Assembly (NCBI RefSeq): GCF_900101755.1
Contig: NZ_FNAE01000001.1
Coordinates: forward strand, 1,054,001 to 1,118,000
Length of the DNA: 64,000 nucleotides
From: Ectopseudomonas alcaliphila
GTDB taxonomy: Bacteria; Pseudomonadota; Gammaproteobacteria; Pseudomonadales; Pseudomonadaceae
Reading direction: 5' to 3'
The position numbers and the translations under genes are program-made. Shown piece by piece: positions 35,862 to 46,026 of this stretch. How positions within the stretch are numbered: position 1 is the first letter of the stretch; the number at the start of each line of letters is the position of its first letter. The notes below the pieces were generated by a model. The model did no database searches and was not told the DNA's origin. It worked only from the letters and a program-made list of their open reading frames with translations.

Positions 35862-36963
35862 CTATTGCACCAACCAAGCGCCCGGCCGGCGCATAAGGCG
35901 CCGGATCGATAATCGGCTTAGGCCCGAGCATCAGATCAGCCAGCAACTGGCAGGATGCCGGCGCCAGCACCAGCCCATTACGGAAGTGCCCACAGTTCAG
36001 CCATAGGCCCGGGTGCCCAGGCACCTCGCCGATAAAGGGAATGCCCTCTGGCGAGCCAGGCCGCAACCCAGCCCAATGCCCCACCACCTCGGCATCCTTG
36101 AGCGCAGGCAGCAACTCTTCGGCCGACGCCTTGAGGCTTGCCAGCGCATCATCGGTCGGCGTCTTGTCGAATCCGGCGTATTCCAGGGTGCTGCCAATCA
36201 GGATATGCCCATCACGCCGCGGGATCGCATAACGCCCCCTGGCCAACACCATGCTTGGCAGAAAATCCTCGGCGCACTTGTAGAGAATCATCTGCCCTTT
36301 CACCGGCTCGACCGGCAACTCCAGCCCAAGCGTCTTGAGCAACTCACCACTCCAGGCTCCGGCCGCCAGGACCACGCGCTCGGCACGAATCTCGCCAGCA
36401 GCCGTCACCACACCACGAATCTGCCCGCCCTCCTGAATAAAGCCGGTGACCGGGCAATGCTCACGCAGCTCCACGTTCGGCATGGCCGCCAAGGCCGCCC
36501 GCAACGCTTTGACCAACCGCGGGTTACGCACATTGGCCACGCCCGGCATATGAATGGCGCGCTTGAAACCACCACCCAGAACAGACACCTGCTGATACGC
36601 CTCAGCGATATCCACCGAAAACAGCGCACGCCCCTCGCGAGCAGCCCATGCCAGCGCCTCGGCCTCATCATCGAGATCCAGCCAGTACAACCCGGTGACA
36701 TGCACCTCGGGATCGACGCCGGTGTCTTCCAGCAACTGCTGCGCAAAACCCGGATAGAAATCCTGCGACCAGTGCGCCAGCGCCGTCACCGCCGCACTGT
36801 AACGCCAGGGATAGAGCGGCGAAACGATGCCGCCGCCGGCCCAGGAGGACTCGCGGCCGACACCGGAGGACTCGATCAGCACTACCGTGATGCCAGTGCG
36901 CGCCAACAGCAGGCTAGTCAACAGACCAATAGCACCGCCCCCAACCACAACCACGTTTTTCAC
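35857..36963 (-). CDS. thiO: Glycine oxidase ThiO
   Basis: A 368-residue FAD-dependent D-amino-acid-oxidase-type enzyme that oxidises glycine to iminoglycine for the thiazole ring of thiamine. It has the FAD motif VVVGGGAIGLLTSLLLARTG at residues 4-23, SSWAGGGIVSPLYPW, PVKGQMILYK and a C-terminal NCGHFRNGLVLAPASCQLLA. Its stop codon TAA lies inside the terminal repeat of the neighbouring palindromic element. It is divergent from fimT across 89 bp and convergent with pilR. Confidence 0.93.
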   Translation of the reverse strand: MKNVVVVGGGAIGLLTSLLLARTGITVVLIESSGVGRESSWAGGGIVSPLYPWRYSAAVTALAHWSQDFYPGFAQQLLEDTGVDPEVHVTGLYWLDLDDEAEALAWAAREGRALFSVDIAEAYQQVSVLGGGFKRAIHMPGVANVRNPRLVKALRAALAAMPNVELREHCPVTGFIQEGGQIRGVVTAAGEIRAERVVLAAGAWSGELLKTLGLELPVEPVKGQMILYKCAEDFLPSMVLARGRYAIPRRDGHILIGSTLEYAGFDKTPTDDALASLKASAEELLPALKDAEVVGHWAGLRPGSPEGIPFIGEVPGHPGLWLNCGHFRNGLVLAPASCQLLADLMLGPKPIIDPAPYAPAGRLVGAIA

Positions 36964-37052
36964 CCTATCGACTCCACACTTGCCAGATTAATAGCAGCGG
37001 TCTACACCTTTTAAGAGCCAGGAAGGCACTCACCACTGTAGGGATACCGACT

Positions 37053-37562
37053 ATGCGCAACTCGCGGCAACGAGCCACAACCCTCCCAGAACTCCTCATC
37101 ACCCTCGCATTGCTGGCACTACTCAGTACCTACGCAATACCAAGCTTCGCCAAGTGGATTTCCACCAACAAACAGCAAGTGCTGCGCGAGAAGCTTCTCA
37201 ACAGCCTGCAAATGGCAAGAACCCAGGCCGTGCTAAAGAACCGCACTATGGAGTTATGCGGATCGGCGGATGCCCTGGACTGTGACGGCAACTGGCACAA
37301 AGGCTGGATTCTACGTGTTGCCGCCAGCAAAGAAATCCTGGCCGTCGAACAATTATCCCAAGTCGACTTACCTCTACGCTGGAAAGGTGCCAGAGACCAG
37401 ATTCACTTTCGCGATAACGGCCAAACGCCCCTGAGCAACGGCCGTTTCACTCTCTGTGACGACGACGGCAAACTCGTGTGGCAACTGATCATCAGCCGAC
37501 AAGGGCGCGTCCGCCCGGCCACCTCTAAGGAAAACCTCAACGAGGTCCATCGCTGCATTTAG
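37053..37562 (+). CDS. fimT: Type IV pilus minor pilin FimT (GspH family)
   Basis: A 169-residue pseudopilin-like protein of the GspH/FimT family. The N-terminal prepilin sequence is unusual: RQRA then TTLPELLITLALLALLS. Ala rather than Gly stands at -1, Pro stands at +4, and Glu is kept at +5. FimT-type proteins in other bacteria bind DNA or help pilus priming. Four cysteines are in the soluble domain (LCGSADALDC, TLCDDD and the terminal HRCI). AGGGA precedes the ATG. Base composition is lower in G+C than in flanking genes. A 141-bp gap separates it from fimU. Confidence 0.88.
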   Translation: MRNSRQRATTLPELLITLALLALLSTYAIPSFAKWISTNKQQVLREKLLNSLQMARTQAVLKNRTMELCGSADALDCDGNWHKGWILRVAASKEILAVEQLSQVDLPLRWKGARDQIHFRDNGQTPLSNGRFTLCDDDGKLVWQLIISRQGRVRPATSKENLNEVHRCI

Positions 37563-37607
37563 CAGTAGCAAGTCGTGAACTGGCGCAAATATTCCATGCA
37601 CCACCCG

Positions 37608-37616
37608 CCGGTCGTC
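37608..37616 (+). promoter_or_regulatory. AlgR-like site upstream of fimU
   Basis: CCGGTCGTC matches the AlgR core CCGTTCGTC at 8 of 9 bases and lies 87 bp before the fimU start. In P. aeruginosa, AlgR binds upstream of fimU and activates the fimU-pilVWXY1Y2E operon, so the position is plausible. A single short match could be chance. Confidence 0.35.
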
Positions 37617-37703
37617 CTCTCACTTGCGCCGGTTATCCCGCGACAGGCGACCCCAGCGTTCATATCGGCGAGCATTAACCTGACATTCATAGTGGAGCTC
37701 ACC

Positions 37704-38192
37704 ATGTCAGGCCCAGTGACAAGCCGTGGTTTTACCCTGATAGAGCTGATGATCGTTCTGGCGCTGCTGGCCATCGTCTCCTTAATTGCGATACCGAACT
37801 TCATGGACTTCATCGAACGCAACCGCATACAGACCCAGGCTCAAGAGCTGCAAGCCTTCCTTCTGTATGCCCGCGGCGAAGCGGTAAGCCGCAACACCAG
37901 CATCACGGTGACCCTGGACGAAGACGACGATGACCTGTGGGTAGCCAAGCGCAACTCGGGAGAAATTATCCGTCAGCTCACCCAGAACCCTGAGCTGGTG
38001 CAGATAGATTCCAACGTCGACGAAGTACGCTTTAGAAGCAATGGCACCGCAACCGCAGCCAGCTTCGTCGTCTGCAAGGACGGCGATACCGGGCGGGGGT
38101 TTTCCCTGGAAATCCAGATCAGTGGCGCAATCACGCTGAGCAAGGCGGGCAAGAACGCTGACGGCAACGATCTGAACAGCTGCACTCTGTGA
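37704..38192 (+). CDS. fimU: Type IV pilus minor pilin FimU
   Basis: A 162-residue minor pilin of the GspH type that helps prime pilus assembly and joins the tip complex to the PilA fibre. The prepilin site is standard: TSRG then FTLIELMIVLALLAIVSLIA, with Glu at +5. The start at 37704 has GTGGAG upstream; an open frame from 37575 adds 43 residues without pilin features. Two cysteines near the C-terminus (VVCKDGD and NSCTL) could form the pilin disulfide. Its stop overlaps the pilV region. Confidence 0.93.
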   Translation: MSGPVTSRGFTLIELMIVLALLAIVSLIAIPNFMDFIERNRIQTQAQELQAFLLYARGEAVSRNTSITVTLDEDDDDLWVAKRNSGEIIRQLTQNPELVQIDSNVDEVRFRSNGTATAASFVVCKDGDTGRGFSLEIQISGAITLSKAGKNADGNDLNSCTL

Positions 38193-38197
38193 GGAAG

Positions 38198-38761
38198 ATG
38201 ATGACAACCGCAAAAGGCTTCAGCCTGATCGAAGTGCTTATGGCTCTCCTGCTCACCACCGTGGGCGTGCTTGGCATGGTCGCACTGCAAGGCCGCAGCA
38301 TTCAGTACACCCAGGACTCAGTACAGCGGAACGCGGCGGTGGAACTGGCCAACGACCTGATCGAGATCGTCCGCGCCAACCCTCAACTTATGTTCAATAA
38401 CGTGCCACCGACGTTCCCCATGAACAGCGGTATGCGCAGCTCCTCCGCTTTCTACAAGCAGAAAGATGAGGACTTCAGCAACCGTGAGGATTGCGTAGTC
38501 AGCGCCACCAACGTAGCGAAGACAGCCCAGGAACAACGCGATTGCTGGGCTGAGCGTGTCGAAAAAATGCTTCCCGGCGGCGACGAACTGTTCACAAGCG
38601 ATATGTACTTTTGCCGCAGCGCCACACCTGGACAATGCAACAACAACCAAGGCTCGATGCTTGAAATTCGTCTGGCCTGGCAAGTTCGCGCAGGCGCTTG
38701 CCTGGACGCCAGTGATCCCCAAGCCACCATTTGTACCTACACCGTGCGGGTCCAGCCATGA
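38198..38761 (+). CDS. pilV: Type IV pilus minor pilin PilV (GspI type)
   Basis: A 187-residue minor pilin with a standard prepilin site, TAKG then FSLIEVLMALLLTTVGVLGM. PilV-family proteins belong to the pilus-tip priming complex with FimU, PilW, PilX and PilY1. The start is either ATG 38198 (GAGGAAG upstream) or an overlapping GTG at 38189 that adds three residues; I prefer the ATG. Several cysteines occur in the soluble domain (REDCVVSA, RDCWAE, FCRSATPGQC). The stop overlaps the pilW start as ATGA. Confidence 0.92.
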   Translation: MMTTAKGFSLIEVLMALLLTTVGVLGMVALQGRSIQYTQDSVQRNAAVELANDLIEIVRANPQLMFNNVPPTFPMNSGMRSSSAFYKQKDEDFSNREDCVVSATNVAKTAQEQRDCWAERVEKMLPGGDELFTSDMYFCRSATPGQCNNNQGSMLEIRLAWQVRAGACLDASDPQATICTYTVRVQP

Positions 38762-39606
38762 AGAGCAGCCAACGCCAAAACGGCCTATCAATGATCGAGC
38801 TGCTGATCAGCCTCGCAATCAGCAGCTTCCTGATCCTCGGTATCACTCAGGTCTACATCGACAACAAGCGCAACCAGGTTTTCCAACTGAACCAGATGGG
38901 CAACCTCGAGGGCAGCCGTTTTGCCGCACTGGTAATCGACCAATACCTGGGCAAGGCCGGTTATCGGCGCAACCCCGCAGCCCTAGTCGAAACCAGCTTC
39001 CCTAGCCGGGCAGCCGGAGGCGACTGCCTTGAGTTCAAGGCTGGACACACAGCAACAGGCCTAAACCCCGACGTTGGGGATGGTTTCTGCATCCGCTATC
39101 AACCTCAAGTAAGCGGCGAGCTGGATTGCCAGGGAAGCAGTAGCGGTGTCAATTACACCGAAGCCTTCCCTAGTACTTTCTCCAGCGCTGACCAGGTCAT
39201 TCTTGCATTCAAGTATGAGTCTGGCGGTAACACCGATCTGGAGAAGGGGCGATTGCTGTGCAAGAACCTTAACGCCACGGCCCCCCAATACAGCGAGCTT
39301 TTGAGTGGCATTGCAGATATCCGCCTGGAGTTCGGTGTAGGCAACAGCGACGCGCTGGATAAGGAAGTGAGCACCTTTATTTCTCAGAAAGACTGGACAG
39401 CCGACTCCGGTGCCATTCGCAGCATTCGCTACAACCTGCTGCTGAGCAGTCGCGCAAAACTGCGCGACAGCGATGACTCTCTGGTACTGGACAAATGGCT
39501 TGAGGGTGCACCCGAAGCCAGCAAGACGCGCCTGCAGAACGCTGACGATCGTCGCATCTACCAGATCGCCAGTAGCACGCAAAACCTCAGGAATCTAATG
39601 CCATGA
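38758..39606 (+). CDS. pilW: Type IV pilus minor pilin PilW (GspJ type)
   Basis: A 282-residue minor pilin with the prepilin site RQNG then LSMIELLISLAISSFLILG. It is much larger than PilV, as usual for PilW, and carries a C-terminal beta-rich domain. In the priming complex it stands between PilV and PilX. Its ATG overlaps the pilV stop and its own stop overlaps the pilX start (ATGA both times), so three minor pilins are translationally coupled. Confidence 0.93.
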   Translation: MKSSQRQNGLSMIELLISLAISSFLILGITQVYIDNKRNQVFQLNQMGNLEGSRFAALVIDQYLGKAGYRRNPAALVETSFPSRAAGGDCLEFKAGHTATGLNPDVGDGFCIRYQPQVSGELDCQGSSSGVNYTEAFPSTFSSADQVILAFKYESGGNTDLEKGRLLCKNLNATAPQYSELLSGIADIRLEFGVGNSDALDKEVSTFISQKDWTADSGAIRSIRYNLLLSSRAKLRDSDDSLVLDKWLEGAPEASKTRLQNADDRRIYQIASSTQNLRNLMP

Positions 39607-40250
39607 CAGCTTTCCCTAGCCACCGCCAAAATGGCGCCGTCCTGCTCGTCGCTCTGGTCATGCTTCTGGTGCTGACTCTGCTGGCAGTCAGCAGCATGCG
39701 CGGCGTCACCCTGGAAACGCGCATCACCGCTAATCGCGCGCACAGCGTGCAACTGGTGAATGTCGCCGAGGCAGGCCTGCGGGAAGCGGAGTTCCGCTTT
39801 TACGGCCCAGGCAACCTGGCCGACAAGCTCAATGCCAACCCGGTCAACTGTCACCCAAGCAATACCTTGAAGGTCAACGGTTTGAACAAACCCTGCCTGC
39901 TGGAAATTGTTAAAGAAAGCTTGCAGGCGTTTGTAGAAGAACCTCAAGAAATAAAGGCCGACTTCCTGGCACCCGGCTCAAGTGGCAGCCTGATCTGGAT
40001 GCCGTATAAAGGTACAGACCCGGCAAACACCACCACCCCCAGCGGCAGCCACGCAGCCGAGTGGAACAGCATGCTGGCCGGGCAAAGCGAGACTGCCGCC
40101 GTCAATGCCGAATACGGCATGGCCCTTGAAGGGCAAGGCACCTACTTCTACCTGAACAACGCCAAGGCCACTCCGAAAGAGGGCCAAAGCGGCGGCGTTA
40201 CTTACGTACAGTCAAGCCACGCCAATATCTACCTCGGCCTCAATAACTGA
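39603..40250 (+). CDS. pilX: Type IV pilus minor pilin PilX (GspK type)
   Basis: A 215-residue minor pilin. The prepilin site is HRQNG then AVLLVALVMLLVLTLLAV, and Glu at +5 is absent, as expected for the GspK/PilX subunit that starts the tip. The following ITANRAHSVQLVNVAEAGLR is the PilX-type signature. The C-terminal domain is variable, with one cysteine pair (VNCHPS and KPCLLE). The ATG overlaps the pilW stop; pilY1 starts 11 bp downstream. Confidence 0.92.
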   Translation: MTAFPSHRQNGAVLLVALVMLLVLTLLAVSSMRGVTLETRITANRAHSVQLVNVAEAGLREAEFRFYGPGNLADKLNANPVNCHPSNTLKVNGLNKPCLLEIVKESLQAFVEEPQEIKADFLAPGSSGSLIWMPYKGTDPANTTTPSGSHAAEWNSMLAGQSETAAVNAEYGMALEGQGTYFYLNNAKATPKEGQSGGVTYVQSSHANIYLGLNN

Positions 40251-40261
40251 GATAAGCCAAC

Positions 40262-43200
40262 ATGAACGCCATTCGTGACATCCGCGCCAGGACCCTGGCC
40301 AGTACTCTATCCGGCATCATCCTGCTCAGCGCAGCGAACAGCTATGCAGATGTATCCCAGAGCCCATTGAGCCTAACTATTGGCGTCCCACCAAATCTTC
40401 TTCTCACCCTAGATGAATCGGGCAGCATGTCTTGGGGCTATGTCCCGGACTCGATTGAAAGCAGTGTCATCAGCGGTTCATACATTACGCGCCTCTATGC
40501 CGCAAGTGCGTTCAACCCGATGTATTACAATCCGAATACCAAGTATGTGATTCCACCGTTTTTTGATGAAAAAGGCAACGAGGTCAAACTCTCGACGGAA
40601 TTTACCAGCGCACCGATCAACGGTTTCAGACCTGATGACGGCACCCTAAATCTGTCCGATTATTATCGCCCCACAGGCAAAGAGTACCGTATGCCTACTG
40701 GCGCCCATAACCGGCTAAATGGTCCAGAAAATGACTTCCGAGTCACCCAAGCGCTAACGACTAACCAGACTCCAGTAGAAGTTACAAGTTCCGCAGGCAT
40801 CGTGTTCAGACTGTCTCGCCCTGGCGGTACTCGCACATGCGAAATAAAGCAGTCGGGCCCGGTACAGAGTACAACCAATTTTACTTGCTCCAGGAGTGGA
40901 ACCACTAACACATACATTGCTTCCACACCAGCATATTACTACGCCTTCGATAGCACTCTTGCAAGTTGCAATAACTCCACGTCAAATACAAACTGCTACA
41001 AACTTGTTTTTGTAGGGGATGACGAAAAAGAAAATTTTGCCATTTGGTATTCCTTCTATAGAACCCGCGCCCTGGCAACCCTGTCCGCCACAAGCCTCGC
41101 ATTCGCCCAATTATCGCCCGCAGTACGCTTGGGCTGGCAGGATCTTGCACGCTGCACCACTCTCAATGGCGGTAGCGCCTCACTCTGCAAGGACAACAAG
41201 TTCCGCCAGTATGACTCTCTGCATAAGGGACAATTCTATAGCTGGCTCAAAGACATCTACTTCAACAGCGGAACCCCTCTGCCCGCCGCTATGAAAAGAG
41301 CCGGTGAATTCCTCAAGGAAGATGTCGCATGGCATAAGTATCCAAACAGCCGGAATACGTCCGACAGGAACACAACAGAGAACACCTATGCTTGCAGGGC
41401 CAGCTACCACATCCTGATGACTGACGGTATGTGGAATGCCACCACGAGCGATCCCGATCCATTCAACCATGATAATGTCAACATCAAGCTACCTGACGGC
41501 AAAACTTATACAGGACAACACCCCTATAAGGATGCCAAGGAAAGTACTCTCGCTGACCTAGCCATGCATTATTGGTCAACAGACCTGAATCCCAATCTGG
41601 GTAACAAGCTCCCCGGATATATCCCGTTTAAAAGTGGCGACAGCACTACTGACTACTGGGATGCACGCAACGACCCGGCCACTTGGCAACATATGACTAA
41701 CTTCATCATGGGTCTGGGTCTGACCAGTTCCCTGAATAGCCCTGGCATTCCCTGGTCAGGCAGCACCCATAAGGGCGCGGGCTATGAAGCTCTGGTGGCA
41801 GGAACAAAAGACTGGCCGGAAGCATCCAGCAGCAGCGCCAATAATGTCTACGACCTTTGGCATGCCGCTATCAACTCGCGTGGTGAATTCTTCAGCGTCG
41901 ATAGCCCGGAAGCGATGGTACAAGCGTTCGACGACATCCTCGACCGCATCGCTGATCGCAAGTCCACCGCAGCCCGTCCGGCAATCAACTCCGGCCAGGT
42001 CAGCGCAGACGAGAACGACGAGGGCAAGGTCATCACTGTTTCGTACCAGACCTCCTACGCCAGTGACGACAACTGGTCGGGTGATGTGAAACGTTTCGAG
42101 AAGTCCTGGAACGCACAAAACAATGCTTTCGAAACTGCTCAGGTCTGGAGTGCAGAGTCCCAGATACCGCCGTGGGCCAGCCGCAATATCAAGATCGCAG
42201 GCGACAGCAACAATGGGATGGTGAATTTCACCTGGGCCAACGCAGGCTCGGCCAACACTGTCGGCACCCTCGCCTACTGGCTCAATCGCGACCCAGAGAA
42301 CAGCAACGTCGTCGACAATCGGGCACAGCAGCGCCTGGAATACCTACGTGGCAACCGCAGCGGTGAAGGGAGTACCTTCCGCCAACGCAGCAGCGTGCTG
42401 GGCGATTTCTATTCTTCTACACCTGCAGTGGTAAGTGGGGCGCGCTATCTGGTCAACGTCACCAATGCCCTTGAAAAAACCAATACTTACAGCGAGTTCG
42501 CCAAAGAAGCCGCAAAGCGTACTCCGCGCGTCTACGTTGGTGGCAACGACGGCATGCTGCATGCCTTCAATGCCAAAACCGGCGCGGAAGAGTTCGCCTT
42601 CATACCCAGCAGTGTGTTCAACAAACTGAACAAACTCACCGGTAGCAATTACAGCCATGAGTTTTATGTAGAAGGCACTCCGGTGGTGGGTGATGTCTTT
42701 ACCGGTACCGAATGGCGCACCATTCTGGTTGGCACGCTCAAGGCAGGTGGAAAGTCCATTTTCGCCCTCGATATCACCACTCCCGGTGAAGAAAAACTGC
42801 TGTGGGAGTTTGACGACAGCAAACTTAGCGAAGCGACAGTGAAGATGGGTTACAGCTTCGCGCAACCAACGATCGCCCGCTTGCATACAGGCAAGTGGGC
42901 GGTGGTGATCGGCAACGGTTACGAAAGCGAGGGCAATACCAGCGGGAAAGCCGCGCTGTTCGTCATCGATGCCTTGGAGGGTAACTTGCTCAAGAGCCTT
43001 GAGGTACAAGGCACTGTCGGCGTCCCCAACGGCCTGTCCTCAGCCAAACTTGGCGATTTCAACGCTGACGGTGTAGCCGACTATGCCTATGCCGGTGACC
43101 TGCAGGGCAATGTGTGGCGTTTCGATCTTCTGCGCAGCGGCCGCAGTGAAAGCGATCCCTTCACTCGTGAAGATGATGGAGAAACAGCGATCTCCGACTT

Positions 43201-43936
43201 CAAGGTGGCTTATAGCGGCGCCCCATTGTTCCGCGCCACCTTCAACAATACTCCCCAACCTATTACCTCCGCACCGAGCCTGGTATTGCATCCCACCGGC
43301 ACTGGCTATCTGGTGGTCTTCGGCACTGGCAAGTTCTTTGAAACCGGTGACAAAGAAGGCAACAAGAGCATTGCGCAGTCGGTCTATGGTATCTGGGACA
43401 AACAAACCCGGGGCGAGCTAGCCAGCAACCCAGGGATCAACCGCAGCAGTCTGCAACAGCAAAGCATCAGCGAGCAGACCACTGTAAGTGCCGCAGACGG
43501 CAGCACTCGTCAGGGCCGCGTTATCAGTAACAACGCCATAGACTGGGGTACGCAGAACGGTTGGTATCTGAACCTCGTGCAAAGCGATGGTGAAATGGTC
43601 GTGGAGAACATGTCGCAGCTGGGCCGGACCATCTTCATGCAGTCCCTGGTACCCAACGACGATCCGTGCGGCGATGGTGCAGCCAACTGGACCTATGCGC
43701 TCAACCCATTTACCGGCGGACGGACCGTTCAGAACTCTTTCGATTACACGCCAACCGGTGATGCGGAGAGCACCAACATATCTGCCATTCGTCAGGACGG
43801 CGAAGGTGGCGGTACCATCTCGCAGAACTCCGACGGCGGCTTCCAGTACTGCACTGGCCAGACCTGCGCGAATATCTACCCCGATCCGTCTAGCATCGGT
43901 CGCCAGACCTGGCGCCGTGTGGAGACTGAGGACTAA
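40262..43936 (+). CDS. pilY1: Pilus tip adhesin/mechanosensor PilY1
   Basis: A 1224-residue secreted, pilus-tip-associated protein. A signal peptide covers about residues 1-30. A von Willebrand A-type region follows, with the MIDAS-like Asp51-x-Ser53-x-Ser55 (LDESGSMSW). The C-terminal beta-propeller starts around residue 750 ([19 protein letters not shown]) and carries the calcium loop DFNADGVAD at residues 932-940, which controls pilus extension in P. aeruginosa. The N-terminal third is notably A+T-rich (20 and 27 G+C per 60 bases in two stretches counted). pilE follows after 2 bp; no pilY2 is present. Confidence 0.94.
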   Translation: MNAIRDIRARTLASTLSGIILLSAANSYADVSQSPLSLTIGVPPNLLLTLDESGSMSWGYVPDSIESSVISGSYITRLYAASAFNPMYYNPNTKYVIPPFFDEKGNEVKLSTEFTSAPINGFRPDDGTLNLSDYYRPTGKEYRMPTGAHNRLNGPENDFRVTQALTTNQTPVEVTSSAGIVFRLSRPGGTRTCEIKQSGPVQSTTNFTCSRSGTTNTYIASTPAYYYAFDSTLASCNNSTSNTNCYKLVFVGDDEKENFAIWYSFYRTRALATLSATSLAFAQLSPAVRLGWQDLARCTTLNGGSASLCKDNKFRQYDSLHKGQFYSWLKDIYFNSGTPLPAAMKRAGEFLKEDVAWHKYPNSRNTSDRNTTENTYACRASYHILMTDGMWNATTSDPDPFNHDNVNIKLPDGKTYTGQHPYKDAKESTLADLAMHYWSTDLNPNLGNKLPGYIPFKSGDSTTDYWDARNDPATWQHMTNFIMGLGLTSSLNSPGIPWSGSTHKGAGYEALVAGTKDWPEASSSSANNVYDLWHAAINSRGEFFSVDSPEAMVQAFDDILDRIADRKSTAARPAINSGQVSADENDEGKVITVSYQTSYASDDNWSGDVKRFEKSWNAQNNAFETAQVWSAESQIPPWASRNIKIAGDSNNGMVNFTWANAGSANTVGTLAYWLNRDPENSNVVDNRAQQRLEYLRGNRSGEGSTFRQRSSVLGDFYSSTPAVVSGARYLVNVTNALEKTNTYSEFAKEAAKRTPRVYVGGNDGMLHAFNAKTGAEEFAFIPSSVFNKLNKLTGSNYSHEFYVEGTPVVGDVFTGTEWRTILVGTLKAGGKSIFALDITTPGEEKLLWEFDDSKLSEATVKMGYSFAQPTIARLHTGKWAVVIGNGYESEGNTSGKAALFVIDALEGNLLKSLEVQGTVGVPNGLSSAKLGDFNADGVADYAYAGDLQGNVWRFDLLRSGRSESDPFTREDDGETAISDFKVAYSGAPLFRATFNNTPQPITSAPSLVLHPTGTGYLVVFGTGKFFETGDKEGNKSIAQSVYGIWDKQTRGELASNPGINRSSLQQQSISEQTTVSAADGSTRQGRVISNNAIDWGTQNGWYLNLVQSDGEMVVENMSQLGRTIFMQSLVPNDDPCGDGAANWTYALNPFTGGRTVQNSFDYTPTGDAESTNISAIRQDGEGGGTISQNSDGGFQYCTGQTCANIYPDPSSIGRQTWRRVETED

Positions 43937-43938
43937 AC

Positions 43939-44364
43939 ATGAGCAAGCAGTTGAACCGACAGCAGGGTTTCACCCTGATAGAAGTGATGATCGTGGTACT
44001 GATAATCGGCATATTGGCCGCCATCGCCTATCCGAACTACAGCGAACACGTGAAACGCGGTAACCGCAGTGAGGGCCAGGCATTTCTCAATGACGTATCA
44101 GCACGCCAGGAGCGCTATTTCTCGCAGAATAACGCTTACATCACCAAGGACGCCGACCTTGGCAAGCTCGCGTTGAAGAATGGAAATAAGTCAGAGACGG
44201 GCAAATACGAGTTGGTTCTTAGCAAAGTCGACAATGATGGCGGCTATACCCTGACCGCTAATCAGCAGTTCAACGATACCAAGTGCGGAAACTTGAGCCT
44301 GAACGCACGAGGCGTCAGGGGTAGCAGCGGAAGCGGCATGAGCACTGCTGACTGCTGGCGTTGA
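43939..44364 (+). CDS. pilE: Type IV pilus minor pilin PilE
   Basis: A 141-residue minor pilin with prepilin site RQQG then [20 protein letters not shown]. The alpha-helix continues [20 protein letters not shown], and the C-terminal Cys pair (TKCGNL and ADCWR) forms the pilin disulfide loop. In P. aeruginosa PilE is the last gene of the fimU-pilE operon and links tip subunits to the fibre. Here it starts 2 bp after pilY1 and ends before a strong terminator, closing the operon. Confidence 0.94.
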   Translation: MSKQLNRQQGFTLIEVMIVVLIIGILAAIAYPNYSEHVKRGNRSEGQAFLNDVSARQERYFSQNNAYITKDADLGKLALKNGNKSETGKYELVLSKVDNDGGYTLTANQQFNDTKCGNLSLNARGVRGSSGSGMSTADCWR

Positions 44365-44380
44365 TATAACGTAAACGCAG

Positions 44381-44420
44381 AAAAACGCCCCGGCCTCGTT
44401 GAAGCCGGGGCGTTTCATTT
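44381..44420. terminator. Bidirectional terminator between pilE and ispH
   Basis: A 12-bp perfect stem, AAACGCCCCGGC (44383-44394) with GCCGGGGCGTTT (44404-44415), has T-rich sequence on both outer sides. It serves the convergent pilE and ispH ends. Confidence 0.9.
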
Positions 44421-44505
44421 TGGTTCGCTGTTTTTATCGAAGCAGGAACAAGCAACGCTTACCGTTCCGATCACGCCAGCGCACAAGAGGCTGAATCGAC
44501 AACAC

Positions 44506-45450
44506 TCAGAGCGCCTTGATCCGCAACTCCTTCGGCATAGAAAAGGTAATGTTCTCCGGCCTTCCATCCAGCTCGGTCTCCCCCACTGCCCCCCAAGCGC
44601 GCAGTTGATCAACCACCCCCCGCACCAGCACTTCCGGCGCCGAGGCACCGGCTGTGATGCCGACGCCATTCACACCTTCGAACCACTCGTGTTTGAGATC
44701 CTCGGCCCCATCGATCAGGTAAGCCGGAGTGCCCATGCGCTCGGCCAGTTCCCGTAGGCGGTTGGAGTTGGAGCTGTTGGGGCTGCCGACGACCAGCAGC
44801 ACGTCGCAATCGGTGGCCAGTTGCTTGACCGCATCCTGGCGGTTCTGTGTGGCGTAGCAGATGTCGTCCTTGCGCGGGCCACCGATGGCCGGGAACTTGG
44901 CGCGCAGGGCGTCGATCACCTTACTGGTGTCGTCCATGGACAGGGTAGTCTGGGTGACGAACGCCAGGTTCTCGGGGTTGCGCACCTGCAGCTCGGCGAC
45001 GTCCGTCTCGTCTTCCACCAAGTAGATAGCGCCGCCGTTGCTGGCGTCGTACTGGCCCATGGTGCCTTCGACTTCCGGGTGGCCTTCGTGGCCGATGAGA
45101 ATGCACTCGCGGCCCTCACGGCTGTAGCGCACCACTTCCATATGCACCTTGGTCACCAGCGGGCAAGTGGCATCGAACACCTTGAGGCCACGTCGAGCAG
45201 CTTCGTCGCGCACGGCCTTGGACACGCCGTGCGCACTGAAGATGACGATGACGTCGTCCGGCACCTGATGCAGCTCTTCGACGAACACAGCGCCGCGGGC
45301 GCGCAGGTCTTCGACCACGAACTTGTTGTGCACCACTTCATGGCGCACGTAGATCGGTGGGCCGAAGACTTCCAGCGCGCGGTTGACGATTTCGATGGCG
45401 CGATCGACGCCGGCGCAGAAGCCGCGGGGGTTGGCAAGTTTGATATGCAT
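44506..45450 (-). CDS. ispH: 4-hydroxy-3-methylbut-2-enyl diphosphate reductase IspH
   Basis: A 314-residue iron-sulfur enzyme for the last step of the MEP isoprenoid pathway, giving IPP and DMAPP. Cluster-binding cysteines are visible as Cys12 (PRGFCAG), the one in [12 protein letters not shown] and the one in [11 protein letters not shown]. The catalytic-site segments [10 protein letters not shown] and [15 protein letters not shown] are present. The start at 45450 fits the family N-terminus [15 protein letters not shown]. It is the last gene of the murJ-ribF-ileS-lspA-fkpB-ispH minus-strand group, behind a 138-bp gap. Confidence 0.97.
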   Translation of the reverse strand: MHIKLANPRGFCAGVDRAIEIVNRALEVFGPPIYVRHEVVHNKFVVEDLRARGAVFVEELHQVPDDVIVIFSAHGVSKAVRDEAARRGLKVFDATCPLVTKVHMEVVRYSREGRECILIGHEGHPEVEGTMGQYDASNGGAIYLVEDETDVAELQVRNPENLAFVTQTTLSMDDTSKVIDALRAKFPAIGGPRKDDICYATQNRQDAVKQLATDCDVLLVVGSPNSSNSNRLRELAERMGTPAYLIDGAEDLKHEWFEGVNGVGITAGASAPEVLVRGVVDQLRAWGAVGETELDGRPENITFSMPKELRIKAL

Positions 45451-45550
45451 GCTGGCTGTCTCGGTATTGATCGGGGATCGAAGCATCGCTATCGGTCGAT
45501 CCCGGAAGATACAGCCTGCGCGGGATAAGCGCAGGCTGCAACAAGAGCTT

Positions 45551-45571
45551 CGCGGCTCAAGCCGCTCCCAC
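45551..45571. repeat. Single CGCGGCTCAAGCCGCTCCCAC repeat unit
   Basis: One hairpin unit (GCGGCT/AGCCGC) of the GTAGGAGCGG family lies in the ispH-fkpB gap, directly after a small CGCAGGCTGCAACA stretch. Confidence 0.55.
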
Positions 45572-45588
45572 GAGAGCGGCGATACGGG

Positions 45589-46026
45589 CTAGAGCGCCTT
45601 GACTTCGATGATTTCCACATCGAAGTCCAGCACCTTGCCGGCCAGCGGATGGTTGAAGTCGATGGTGACCTGCTTGTCATCGAACGCCTTGACCACACCC
45701 GGCAGCTCGGCATTGGCGGCGTCGTTGAAGATCACCAGCAGGCCTTCGGAGAGCTCCATACCCTCGAACTGACTGCGCGGCATGATCTGCACGTTCTGAG
45801 GGTTGGGCTGGCCGAAGCCCTGCTCCGGCTGCACCTGCACGCTGCGCTTGTCGCCGGCCTTGAAGCCGTACAGGGCCTGCTCGAAGCCGGGCAGCAGGTT
45901 GCCGTCGCCGACCTTGAAGGTCGCGGGTTGCTTGTCGAACGTGCTGTCGACCACATCGCCGTTTTCCAGCTTGAGAGCGAAATGCAGGGTCACTTCCCTG
46001 TCCGGACCGATGCGTACGTCTGTCAT
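45589..46026 (-). CDS. fkpB: FKBP-type peptidyl-prolyl isomerase FkpB (SlpA)
   Basis: A 145-residue SlyD-like isomerase of the SlpA/FkpB type. It opens VTLHFALKLENGDVVDSTFD, and the FKBP core shows GDGNLLPGFEQALYGFKAGD. The inserted flap with DFNHPLAGKVLDFDVEIIEV is the family hallmark. There is no C-terminal metal-binding tail as in SlyD. The start overlaps the lspA stop as ATGA. Placement between lspA and ispH is the standard proteobacterial order. Confidence 0.95.
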   Translation of the reverse strand: MTDVRIGPDREVTLHFALKLENGDVVDSTFDKQPATFKVGDGNLLPGFEQALYGFKAGDKRSVQVQPEQGFGQPNPQNVQIMPRSQFEGMELSEGLLVIFNDAANAELPGVVKAFDDKQVTIDFNHPLAGKVLDFDVEIIEVKAL

